Below are positions 31,870 through 39,068 of a stretch of DNA of 64,000 nucleotides, piece by piece (position 1 is the first letter of the stretch; each line of letters starts with the position of its first letter). This DNA is from Pseudomonas oryzicola. GTDB taxonomy: Bacteria; Pseudomonadota; Gammaproteobacteria; Pseudomonadales; Pseudomonadaceae. The stretch covers positions 3,621,001 to 3,685,000 of the forward strand of contig NZ_JABWRZ020000001.1 in NCBI RefSeq assembly GCF_014269185.2, in the 5' to 3' direction. The notes under the pieces were generated by a model. That model ran no database searches. It was given only the letters and a program-made list of their open reading frames with translations, and had not been told where the DNA came from. A program made the position numbers and the translations under genes.

Positions 31870-32418
31870 CTATGTCTCATCAATGTTGCACGCAAGTCGC
31901 ATATTCACCCGACGAACGGTCTGCTGGCGGACGCGGCCAGCGCGGGCGGCCAGGATGGCAAACACCTGCAGGTGAAGAGCCTTAACCCAGTTTCGGTAGG
32001 TGCGGTCGGCGTCCTCAGCCAGCCCAACCTCGCGCATCTGCTCGCGCACCGTGGCCCCATACAGGTAGCGCAGTTGGGCCAGCTTGGCCAGCGTAGCCCC
32101 GCGCGGATCACGCCGCTCCAGCTGGACCACTGCCGCGTCAACCTCTGCTGCCGCGTGATCAAGGCCTGCACCGCCGACCAAAATTCGCGAACCGGATGAG
32201 CCTCCGCGCGGTGCAGCCCCCTTCCATTCCATAATGCTGCCCATTTGACTGCCCAAGCTGGCATCCAACCCAAGCTGTCCACGCCGCTCTCCCCAATGCT
32301 TCATCAGCTCGGCAACCAGACGCAGGCGTTCGGACTGGTCGATAAGTGCCGCCATACTGATGCGGTGCAGCGCGTGATCCACCTGCCCCTGTAGGCGCAA
32401 TCCTTGGTCCTTCGTCAT
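31870..32418 (-). CDS. Antitermination protein Q-like
   Basis: A 182-residue protein. ATG 32418 follows GGGGAGGG. The C-terminal half has the Q-like pattern: ATLAKLAQLRYLYGATVREQMREVG, then TYRNWVKALHLQVFAILAA (in parts). N-terminal region helical with LVAELMKHWGERR. No zinc cluster of the lambda Q type is visible, so assignment relies on this pattern and position: last gene of the early leftward operon, before a terminator-like hairpin and the late genes. It would let RNA polymerase read the whole late region. Confidence 0.72.
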   Translation of the reverse strand: MTKDQGLRLQGQVDHALHRISMAALIDQSERLRLVAELMKHWGERRGQLGLDASLGSQMGSIMEWKGAAPRGGSSGSRILVGGAGLDHAAAEVDAAVVQLERRDPRGATLAKLAQLRYLYGATVREQMREVGLAEDADRTYRNWVKALHLQVFAILAARAGRVRQQTVRRVNMRLACNIDET

Positions 32419-32440
32419 CGCCAGCCCTCCCCGGCCAATA

Positions 32441-32730
32441 CCCAACACGCATTTGGCAAACCCAACACAAACCCAACACACTCAGAACTTAATGAATTCA
32501 ATGGATTGGAAGTAACTGTGTTGAGTGTGTTGGGTGTGTTGGGTTTTTCAGGGTTCGCATAGAGATTTCTTCCCCCTTCGATTTCAGCGATTAAAAAAAA
32601 TCGCGCGCGCGCGCGTGCGCACAAACCCAACACACCCAACACACATACCCCCAAAGCCACAGATTCCGGGGCCTGAATGTGTGTTGGCTTACCGAAACCA
32701 ACCCAACACAAACCCAACACACCCAACACA
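32441..32730. repeat. Iteron array of CCCAACACA, candidate replication origin
   Basis: Twelve copies of the nonamer or close variants occur between the Q-like and primase-helicase genes. Plus orientation: 32441 (partial), 32461, 32472, 32626, 32635, 32702, 32713, 32722. Minus orientation: 32517 (one mismatch), 32526, 32535, 32680 (one mismatch). Several are directly abutting. Between them lie an AT-rich stretch (32486-32516) and an A8 run followed by a (CG)n tract (32593-32620). Clustered iterons beside a replication gene and a melt-prone region fit a phage origin. A single open minus-strand frame covers it but encodes only repeat-derived residues. Confidence 0.7.
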
Positions 32731-32743
32731 CTTAATGGCAGAG

Positions 32744-35512
32744 TCATGCCGCAAGCCTCTTGATGTGGTCCCAACTGTCCACGCTCCAGCCCGCCAGCTT
32801 TGCTCGGGCACGCCACTCGACAACGGTCTTGCCCAGCTCGGCCGACTTCATGGATGGGGGCAGGGAAGGATCGCCCTCGCTGGGCACAAAGAACGCCGCA
32901 AATCGGCGAGAACTGCCATCAGTCCAGGGGATAGGGCGTGTCTTCTCCACCTTCGCGCTTAACATCAGCGAGAACTTCGTGTGGCTCATGGAGTTCTCTT
33001 TGTTGTGGGAGCACCACTCAAGGAACATGGCGTACACATCGGAAGTCAGGCAGCAGCCCCATAGACCGTGCCCCAACTCACCGTTTCGCCAGAGGTAGAA
33101 GAAGGTCTGCCAAGCCGTGCGACTCAGCTCAACAAGCCTCTGGCGGGCTTCAGTTTTTGGCGGACGCGTGCGCTGGTTGAAATCCCCAAGGTCGACATCG
33201 AGCAGCCACCCGTACAAGGCTGCCACCCCACCGTTGGCCAACTCTCGGGCGATAGCCTTCTGCCTTTCGGCGGGCAGAGTCTCCATTGGCCACATCACTA
33301 GCATCCGGCGGTCGTCTTCACTGATCGGCCACGGCATTATCTCGTTGCTCAAGAACGCCGAGTTCATGTGGTTGGATTCTTCCCAGCCGTTGATGAACTT
33401 GGATTCCATGCGCACCGTCTTGCCGGTGATCATGTGCTTGATCTTGCCTACCTGGTTGTAGCGCTGGTCACGGCTCACCACCTCTTCAAACACGGCCCAA
33501 AGCTTGCCGCTTTGCCAGGCGTTGAAATTGCCCTCCAGCTGTGCTTGGCCAACCGTGGCACCGTAACGACCGTACAGCTCGCCCATGATGTCCGCGAACA
33601 GCAGGCTTTTGCCCGAGCCCTCCATGGTTGAGTGGAACAGAATCGCGGTGTCCATCTTTGCGCCCATGTGCTGCAGCGGGTAGGCCAGCCACTTGACCAG
33701 CCAATCCAACGCTTCGGCGTCATTGTTGCAAAGGAACGAGATCAGCCACCGCAGGTTCTCGCACGCAGCATCGTCACGGACCGGCTCAAGCGGCAAGCCC
33801 TCAAAAGTGTTGATGTAGATCGCCGGGTCCTTGGTCATCGTTGGGTCGAACACGATGTGATCGACGTCCACCACCCGCCGTTCCGGGCTGTTCAGCCAGA
33901 GCTGGTAGGCATCCCCCAAGGCCATCTTGACGCTGCCCTCGGGCAACCGACGCTTCTTCTCACGATCCCAGGCCTCTTTTGTCCCATCGATGTAGATGTA
34001 CCGGTCGAGCGGTTCAAGCTTCAGCGCTCCACCCTTCTTGCTGGACATCTTCCGGGCCTGCTCAAGCTCTTGCACCTGCTCGGAGGCGATGAGCTTCTTG
34101 TCGGTCCGCTCCATCCACGCTTTCGAGAGTGGCTTGCCGACCAAGGCCTCGAAGCCTGTCCGCTTCATCGACCGTCGCTTGTCGAAGTCCCATACGTTCG
34201 TGGAACCTTCGACCAGGGCAAATCGGCGCATCGCAGCATCAATGTCCAAGGTATCTCCCCCCGGCCCCCCGGTGGCCGAGGAGTCGGCCGGGCTGATGGC
34301 CTCGACGTCTGATGGGGTGCGGGGAAGATGCTCGACATTGCTATCGACGACCAGAGGCAGCTCGGCCGGCTCCACCACCGATGGGGCACGGGGAAGTTCG
34401 CCCAATGGCGGCGGTGCCGGCGGACGGGACTTCGCGTCAATACCCAGGATCCGAGCTGCCGCCCTAGTCGCAGCCTTCTGGTCGCCGTCGTGCTCTAGGA
34501 TGCAGAACACATCGAACGCATCGTTCTTGTGTCCGTTTGCCAGTGGGTCCGAGGTGTGATGCGAGTAGAGCTTGCCCTCCGTGATTGTCACACCGGGTAG
34601 GCCAGAGCTGCTGTGCGGGCTCAACCACTTCCCATCGACGCGCTTGTAACCGTGCGCCTCAATCATCGTTGCGATGTCATGGGTACGATTGAATTCAGGG
34701 ATAACCTCGGGGAGCCGGTCACGAGATCGTGCTGCAGCTGTTGATGGTTTGGCCATGGGACGAGCTGCAGGCGCAGGCGTTGCCGCCTTCGGTTTCCACG
34801 GGCAAACGGCCTCCCCCTTCGGTTTGAACTCATCCCAGTCCTGCCAGATGGCCAACAAGTCGGCAGGCAGCTCTGGCAAGCCTTCAGCTGTCGGAGGGGT
34901 ACGCCATGTGTAAGGCTTGTGAGTACCCGGGTGAATGGATGGTGGCAATACGTCCTGCACCAGGCCACCCCGCAACTCGAAGACTGTCACTTTCTTGAAA
35001 GGCTCAGCCGCCATGCGGAAGGCGGCCTCGCGGCCTGCATCCCCCGCGTCCATGGCAGCCTTCACTTGCACCATGAGCCCTTTGTAGATGGTGCCATCCG
35101 GGTCGTTTTTATTTGGCCAAACCAAGGCGTGGCGACTCAGCTCCACCCCCTCAGGGACGCGGAACATCACGCGGAATCGTTCAGGGTTGCCCACGGAGGT
35201 GGGGTACGCGTCAGCGAGTGCGTCGACATCAAGCCCAAGCGTCTGCTGCAGCACCTGCCGGGTCAGCTCGACATCATCAACATCGAGCGAGCAGACACGA
35301 CTCGGCCCAAGCACAACTCCGAGGTTGTGGTTCGGGCTCGCAGTCCAAAACGCTTCAGCTTTCGAGGCATCCGTGAAATAGCCACCAGGCTTGTTCCATC
35401 CAGCCCCCTTCGGTCCCTTTTCACCCGGTTCGATAGGAACCAGAGCCAGACCGAAGGTTTCAATGTAACGCCGCGCCCAATCAGCTGTGGTAGGAGTTGG
35501 GCGTTCGCTCAT
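32744..35512 (-). CDS. Primase-polymerase / superfamily 3 helicase
   Basis: A 922-residue replication protein. The N-terminal third is a bifunctional primase-polymerase (AEP) domain: YIETFGLALVPIEPGEKGPKG, HNLGVVLGPSRVCSLDVDD (Asp pair). A Pro-rich linker (residues ~370-430) follows, then a D5/SF3-type helicase with the P-loop MEGSGKSLLF near residue 630, AVFEEVVSRDQ and SAFLSNEIMPWPISEDDRRMLV (in parts). ATG 35512 is chosen because it forms an ATGA overlap with the upstream gene and has GGGAG before it. It would start and unwind phage DNA at the adjacent iteron region. Confidence 0.92.
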   Translation of the reverse strand: MSERPTPTTADWARRYIETFGLALVPIEPGEKGPKGAGWNKPGGYFTDASKAEAFWTASPNHNLGVVLGPSRVCSLDVDDVELTRQVLQQTLGLDVDALADAYPTSVGNPERFRVMFRVPEGVELSRHALVWPNKNDPDGTIYKGLMVQVKAAMDAGDAGREAAFRMAAEPFKKVTVFELRGGLVQDVLPPSIHPGTHKPYTWRTPPTAEGLPELPADLLAIWQDWDEFKPKGEAVCPWKPKAATPAPAARPMAKPSTAAARSRDRLPEVIPEFNRTHDIATMIEAHGYKRVDGKWLSPHSSSGLPGVTITEGKLYSHHTSDPLANGHKNDAFDVFCILEHDGDQKAATRAAARILGIDAKSRPPAPPPLGELPRAPSVVEPAELPLVVDSNVEHLPRTPSDVEAISPADSSATGGPGGDTLDIDAAMRRFALVEGSTNVWDFDKRRSMKRTGFEALVGKPLSKAWMERTDKKLIASEQVQELEQARKMSSKKGGALKLEPLDRYIYIDGTKEAWDREKKRRLPEGSVKMALGDAYQLWLNSPERRVVDVDHIVFDPTMTKDPAIYINTFEGLPLEPVRDDAACENLRWLISFLCNNDAEALDWLVKWLAYPLQHMGAKMDTAILFHSTMEGSGKSLLFADIMGELYGRYGATVGQAQLEGNFNAWQSGKLWAVFEEVVSRDQRYNQVGKIKHMITGKTVRMESKFINGWEESNHMNSAFLSNEIMPWPISEDDRRMLVMWPMETLPAERQKAIARELANGGVAALYGWLLDVDLGDFNQRTRPPKTEARQRLVELSRTAWQTFFYLWRNGELGHGLWGCCLTSDVYAMFLEWCSHNKENSMSHTKFSLMLSAKVEKTRPIPWTDGSSRRFAAFFVPSEGDPSLPPSMKSAELGKTVVEWRARAKLAGWSVDSWDHIKRLAA

Positions 35513-35712
35513 CTCCGGCGCTCCCGCAACTCCTGGCAATCGATGCAGGTTTCGCAGCCGGAGACCGACAATTGACGGGCCAGCGGAATCGGCTCATCGC
35601 AGTCCTCGCAGATCTGCGCGCTTGGCTTGACCGGGAGTCGCGCAAGACGCTGCAGCGACAACTGGAGGAAATACTCAGCGCGGTCATTGGCAAAATCGAC
35701 GGCATCAGCCAT
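35509..35712 (-). CDS. TraR/DksA-type zinc-finger protein
   Basis: A 67-residue protein from ATG 35712. Four cysteines, CEDC and CETCIDC, surround PIPLARQL, the usual TraR/DksA C4 zinc finger, and the N-terminal helix (AVDFANDRAEYFLQ) matches short phage TraR proteins. Such proteins bind the RNA polymerase secondary channel. It overlaps the CII-like gene by eight bases and the primase-helicase by four, so all three are co-translated. Confidence 0.88.
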   Translation of the reverse strand: MADAVDFANDRAEYFLQLSLQRLARLPVKPSAQICEDCDEPIPLARQLSVSGCETCIDCQELRERRR

Positions 35713-36193
35713 GGCTTGCGTCCTCCATGGCTTCGCGCGCGCCCGCCATGATGGCGAGAACTTGCCGGATAACTTCCATGCCACGCTGCTCCAGATTCAA
35801 CACCTCCGCCAAGGTCCAAACGTTGTCCGAGGCACCATTATGCAGGCTACCCACGAATTGACCGGACTCGGCCAGAAGCTTCGCAACCGCCTGCAAGGCA
35901 TCGTTGGTAGCAGGCACAGGCTTGGGGCGATACCAGACCGCACCGGCAGGACGAACCAGCGCATCGAGCAACCGAGGATCAGCGGTCCACTGCACGATCT
36001 CTTCCAGCTCGTCAGGGGTTGGCCAGCGGCGGTCGTCGGCATGGTGCAACTTCTTCTGCAGGGCATCCACTTCGAGCCCCATGTCAAACGCGAGTCTGGT
36101 GATACCGCCGTGATAATCACGACCCGCGCGGTAGAGCGCTTGCCGCAAAGTGAGAACCGGACCTGCGCCCGGCAAAAGATCAATCCTGCTCAT
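35705..36193 (-). CDS. CII-like phage regulatory protein
   Basis: A 162-residue protein of the phage regulatory CII family: LTLRQALYRAGRDYHGGITRLAFDMG, EVDALQKKLHHADDRRWPTPDELEEIVQWT (in parts). This family replaces lambda cII in many Pseudomonas phages. It lies after the Cro-like gene in the leftward early operon and may activate lysogeny promoters. Confidence 0.82.
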   Translation of the reverse strand: MSRIDLLPGAGPVLTLRQALYRAGRDYHGGITRLAFDMGLEVDALQKKLHHADDRRWPTPDELEEIVQWTADPRLLDALVRPAGAVWYRPKPVPATNDALQAVAKLLAESGQFVGSLHNGASDNVWTLAEVLNLEQRGMEVIRQVLAIMAGAREAMEDASHG

Positions 36194-36408
36194 AACCGTA
36201 AATCCTCGGTTTACGGCCTAGTCATAGGATCATGTAAGACCTATCCTACGACCACGACCTGTGTGCTGTGCCCTGCGTGCTGTGCGGGCATGGCATGTGG
36301 TAATAGTCGTCCGGCTGAACTTGTGAGAGAGGCCACCGGCCGACGAGAGTGATGGTGCTTCGTACTGTCATAGCTGGGCTGGGAGGTGAGAGACCTGGCC
36401 CAGCGTTC
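36194..36408. other. Intergenic space between CII-like and Cro-like genes
   Basis: 215 bases without a gene. Small inverted repeats are seen: GTAAA/TTTAC at about 36197-36213 and a TAGGAT/ATCCTA pair at about 36225-36249. These could be a CII target or an early terminator; nothing decisive. Confidence 0.35.
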
Positions 36409-36633
36409 TTACCCCTTTCCTTGTCTTAAGTACCCCCAGTCAATGTCCGGTCGCAGCGACTCACAAGTAACCTCCCCTCCCGTTTCTCGATCCAAATTGA
36501 CAGCCAACCCCGCACCTGCGCGGCGGTTTCCATAAGCCACTTGCTTCAGTTGGCCGACCGATGTTCCGCAGTGCCGTGCGAGGGCGTCGACCCCGTCCTT
36601 GTCTATCGTTTTCAAATATTCGCTAAGCGTCAT
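36409..36633 (-). CDS. Cro-like repressor
   Basis: A 74-residue protein from ATG 36633, with GGAGGTG upstream. Helix-turn-helix pattern: TLSEYLKTIDKDGVDALARHCGTSVGQLKQVAYGNRRA (in parts), typical of YdaS/Cro-type phage proteins. Divergent from the CI repressor, with three operator-like sites between them. It would shut off cI expression during lytic growth. Confidence 0.82.
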   Translation of the reverse strand: MTLSEYLKTIDKDGVDALARHCGTSVGQLKQVAYGNRRAGAGLAVNLDRETGGEVTCESLRPDIDWGYLRQGKG

Positions 36634-36657
36634 AGACACCTCCAATGCCCGGCAGAT

Positions 36658-36709
36658 TAGCAATTGCTAATTATGAAGGCAATAGCAACTCGTAATTTAC
36701 TGTTTGCTA
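36658..36709. promoter_or_regulatory. Right operator region with three CI/Cro sites
   Basis: The site at 36658-36669 is TAGCAATTGCTA, part of a perfect 16-base palindrome (36656-36671). Two degenerate copies follow at 36683-36694 (TAGCAACTCGTA) and 36698-36709 (TACTGTTTGCTA). Spacing of the first two is 25 bases. On the minus strand TTACGA, 16 bases, TAATTA is a plausible Cro-side promoter overlapping the first two sites. Confidence 0.75.
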
Positions 36710-36730
36710 ACGGAAAGCAATCATCTGCTG

Positions 36731-37435
36731 ATGGACATTAACGAAAGGCGCATCGCCTCCCTCCGTACGATCATGGGGAACCTGAGCCAGAAGGAATTCG
36801 CCGAGGCTCACGACCTAGACGCGTCGTACCTGTCGCAACTGCTCAACGGCCACCGCAAGCTGGGGGAAAAGGCTGCGCTTAATCTCGAGCTCAAGATTGG
36901 GCTTGCAGCAGGGACGCTGACATCTCCTCCAATGGAGGAACCCTCCATCGCAGCCCCAACCAACGTGGTTCGCCTGCCCACCAGGGCAGCAAAGGACAAG
37001 AACTACGTTCTGATTCCGCATCTCGATGTCGCGGCTTCTATGGGGCATGGCAAGGCAGCCCCGGAAATGCACATTGAAGTCATCCGCGACATGACGGTTC
37101 ACCTAGACTGGCTCAGGATGCAGGGCCTTAGTTTTTCCAACATCGACAACCTGGCGATCATCACTGGCGATGGCGACAGCATGTCTGGCACATTCGCTGA
37201 CGGCGATGCCCTGCTTGTGGATCGCGGGATCACCGAGGTGAAGACAGACGCAATTTATGTCTTCACCCTCGACGGCGATCTCTACATCAAACGCCTGCAG
37301 CGTCTGACTGGAGGCCAGCTCCGAATGATCTCCGACAATCCTATCTACCCGCCGATTACCATCGACGAGTCGATGATCGAGCGTATGCATATCCAGGCCC
37401 GTGTCCTACTGGCCTGGAACGCGAAAAAGCTCTAA
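36731..37435 (+). CDS. CI-type repressor (HTH + S24 peptidase)
   Basis: A 234-residue repressor. HTH at residues ~17-42 (LSQKEFAEAHDLDASYLSQLLNG). S24/LexA-type peptidase domain with Ser150 in TGDGDSMSG and Lys187 in LYIKRLQR. An Ala-Gly pair at 60-61 is a possible cleavage site, but the usual context is unclear. ATG 36731 gives a normal HTH N-terminus; an upstream TTG is less likely. The repressor keeps the prophage silent by binding the operators on both sides of its gene, and SOS-induced cleavage would induce it. Confidence 0.93.
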   Translation: MDINERRIASLRTIMGNLSQKEFAEAHDLDASYLSQLLNGHRKLGEKAALNLELKIGLAAGTLTSPPMEEPSIAAPTNVVRLPTRAAKDKNYVLIPHLDVAASMGHGKAAPEMHIEVIRDMTVHLDWLRMQGLSFSNIDNLAIITGDGDSMSGTFADGDALLVDRGITEVKTDAIYVFTLDGDLYIKRLQRLTGGQLRMISDNPIYPPITIDESMIERMHIQARVLLAWNAKKL

Positions 37436-37495
37436 CGCCTTCTTGGGTTGTGTCATACCGGCCATCCGCCGGGGCGCAACCACGCTCGGACAATT

Positions 37496-37532
37496 TAGCA
37501 TCTGCTATTGAACAATGATTTAGCTTTTGCTA
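37496..37532. promoter_or_regulatory. Left operator region with two CI sites
   Basis: TAGCATCTGCTA (37496-37507) and TAGCTTTTGCTA (37521-37532), 25 bases apart, have the same half-sites and spacing as the sites upstream of cI. They cover the promoter at 37508-37536. Confidence 0.78.
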
Positions 37533-37536
37533 ATTT
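37508..37536 (+). promoter_or_regulatory. Rightward early promoter (PL-like)
   Basis: TTGAAC, a 17-base spacer and TAATTT form a good sigma-70 promoter. The -10 overlaps the operator at 37521-37532. It would drive the operon 37575-43156 and be silenced by CI. Confidence 0.72.
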
Positions 37537-37574
37537 CAGCTTCGTGCCCCTCTCTCACATCAAGGACACGAAGA

Positions 37575-37739
37575 ATGAAACCAGCACAGCACAACGGATC
37601 GGTAGCAATTCTGATCCATCCAACCGCCTGCAACAGCGTGGCAAAAATACAGGCATTCCAGCGCAGCACCGGCTTGCAGCTGGTCGTCACGCTCGAAGGT
37701 AAAGCCCAGGCTGTACCTGCCAATGGGGGTGCTGCATGA
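37575..37739 (+). CDS. Small early protein, unknown function
   Basis: A 54-residue basic protein from ATG 37575, with AAGGA eight bases upstream. Pattern: VAILIHPTACNSVAKIQAFQRSTGLQLVV (in parts), a short alpha/beta unit. First gene behind the CI-controlled rightward promoter. It overlaps the next gene by four bases. No family recognised. Confidence 0.6.
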   Translation: MKPAQHNGSVAILIHPTACNSVAKIQAFQRSTGLQLVVTLEGKAQAVPANGGAA

Positions 37740-38245
37740 GCGAATTCAGGATCCCCCTTCGTCAGATCATGCTGCTGCAACGCACCTTGGATAACGGCGG
37801 CACTGCGACCTGCAAATTGCAGCGTCCTGAAGTCACGGTCGACGCTCAGATCGAGATCGAAAATGACAGTACGCATCACAGCATCAAGGTGACCCTTGGG
37901 CCGCTTTGCAGCCGCCTGAAACTTCCGCGCGCCCTCTCCACCAAGTGCCAGTCCTTAAGAGATTTTGTGCAGGACATCGCGAATGGCCGGGATGACTCCG
38001 CAGCCCAGGCGGAAGAAGCGCTTGCTCTCATGGAGGCGCAAGTCAGCGTTGAAGAGGTCCTGCGGACGGGTCAGACAGCCTACGTAATCGCCACCGTAAA
38101 CCGACAGTTTCCCCTTGGCGCCGTGGTGACTGACGACCAGGGTGATGTCTGCGCTGCAGTGACGGGAGCCACTAAAGAGCAGCTCGCAGCAGCAGTCCGC
38201 GCGAAGCTTCGGCCCAGCCCTGACGGTATCGGGAAATGCGCATGA
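37736..38245 (+). CDS. Early protein, unknown function
   Basis: A 169-residue protein with a beta-rich first half (CKLQRPEVTVDAQIEIEND), a central acidic helix (DSAAQAEEALALMEAQVSVEEV) and a C-terminal half like a small domain (AYVIATVNRQFPLGAVVTDDQGDV, in parts). No enzyme or DNA-binding motif recognised. Coupled by ATGA overlaps to both neighbours. Confidence 0.6.
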   Translation: MSEFRIPLRQIMLLQRTLDNGGTATCKLQRPEVTVDAQIEIENDSTHHSIKVTLGPLCSRLKLPRALSTKCQSLRDFVQDIANGRDDSAAQAEEALALMEAQVSVEEVLRTGQTAYVIATVNRQFPLGAVVTDDQGDVCAAVTGATKEQLAAAVRAKLRPSPDGIGKCA

Positions 38246-38487
38246 GTACGCTGGAACAGCTCCGCAGCGAGTGGACCACCCCCTGCCCAACGCTCACTGC
38301 TGTCAGAGAGCGATATTTCCCCCACATCGGGTCAGACAGGCGATTCAAAGAGCTGATCAACAAAGGGCGTATTGATCTTCAGTTGAGCAAGATCGACAGC
38401 TCAAAGAAAGCCCAGCACGTGATCTACCTGCACAACCTTGCCGCTTATCTCGACCGGCAGGCCGAACGATCTACCCAATCTGCTTGA
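38242..38487 (+). CDS. PrtN-like DNA-binding protein, copy 1
   Basis: An 81-residue protein starting with an ATGA overlap at 38242. The pattern matches the pyocin activator PrtN family: TLTAVRERYFPHIGSDRRFKELINKGRI, then LQLSKIDSSKKAQHVIYLHNLAAYLDRQ (in parts). PrtN proteins bind DNA and activate pyocin promoters; phage relatives often lie near integrases. A second relative is encoded at 42881-43156. Role here: early regulator or recombination accessory factor, not resolved. Confidence 0.75.
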   Translation: MSTLEQLRSEWTTPCPTLTAVRERYFPHIGSDRRFKELINKGRIDLQLSKIDSSKKAQHVIYLHNLAAYLDRQAERSTQSA

Positions 38488-38570
38488 CCTGGCGGCCCCG
38501 GCCATCAGGGGCACATGGCCCCCGCCGACTCTCACACCAACGGCGGAGGGCTACATTTGGAGCACAGCAC

Positions 38571-39068
38571 ATGCAACCGCATCAACAAGTTCTTGCCCTG
38601 GGCATCATTTTTCTGGTCACCCTGGCCATCCTGCCTTTCCTGTTCGCGAAAGCTCGGCATCGTGCCTTCAACAGGGGCTTGGAAATCGGGAAAGAGCGTC
38701 TGCAAGCCGATCTGAAATTGCAGATACAAAGCCTGCAAGTGGACCTGGACGAAGCGCGAATTCAAGCCGAGGCGAGCCAGCGCAAGCACCACATAGCTGT
38801 AGCCGATCTCAAAGGCAACGTCCGCGAGCTCGAAGCCAGGATCATGTCGTATACCGGACTGGCAGTGACCAGGGCGGATTACGAGCTGCTCATCAGCGCC
38901 TTGGAAACCCTGAGCCTCACCGAGCGGACGTTAACCGCAATGAAGGCAACTCAGCAGGCATCACGTGCCAGGCTACAAGCCGCAGGACTGGACGGTCTGG
39001 CTAAACGCATTCACACCCAACTGCGCAAAACCCCAGCCAGTGCCGCAAGCGCTGAGGTGGCAGCATGA
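38571..39068 (+). CDS. Membrane-anchored coiled-coil protein
   Basis: A 165-residue protein from ATG 38571. An N-terminal hydrophobic helix (VLALGIIFLVTLAILPFLF) is followed by a long helical region (IGKERLQADLKLQIQSLQVDLDEAR, in parts; LKGNVRELEARIMS). It is anchored in the inner membrane with the coiled coil inside or outside unknown. No function recognised. Overlaps the methylase gene by four bases. Confidence 0.6.
   Translation: MQPHQQVLALGIIFLVTLAILPFLFAKARHRAFNRGLEIGKERLQADLKLQIQSLQVDLDEARIQAEASQRKHHIAVADLKGNVRELEARIMSYTGLAVTRADYELLISALETLSLTERTLTAMKATQQASRARLQAAGLDGLAKRIHTQLRKTPASAASAEVAA

Noticed and set aside
32441..32730. Repeats looked like a possible CRISPR array
   Set aside because: Units are only nine bases, occur in both orientations and have irregular spacing; no cas genes are nearby.
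32419..32816. Open minus-strand frame across the iteron region
   Set aside because: It encodes repetitive residues derived from the nonamers and lacks a recognisable domain; the region is better read as non-coding.
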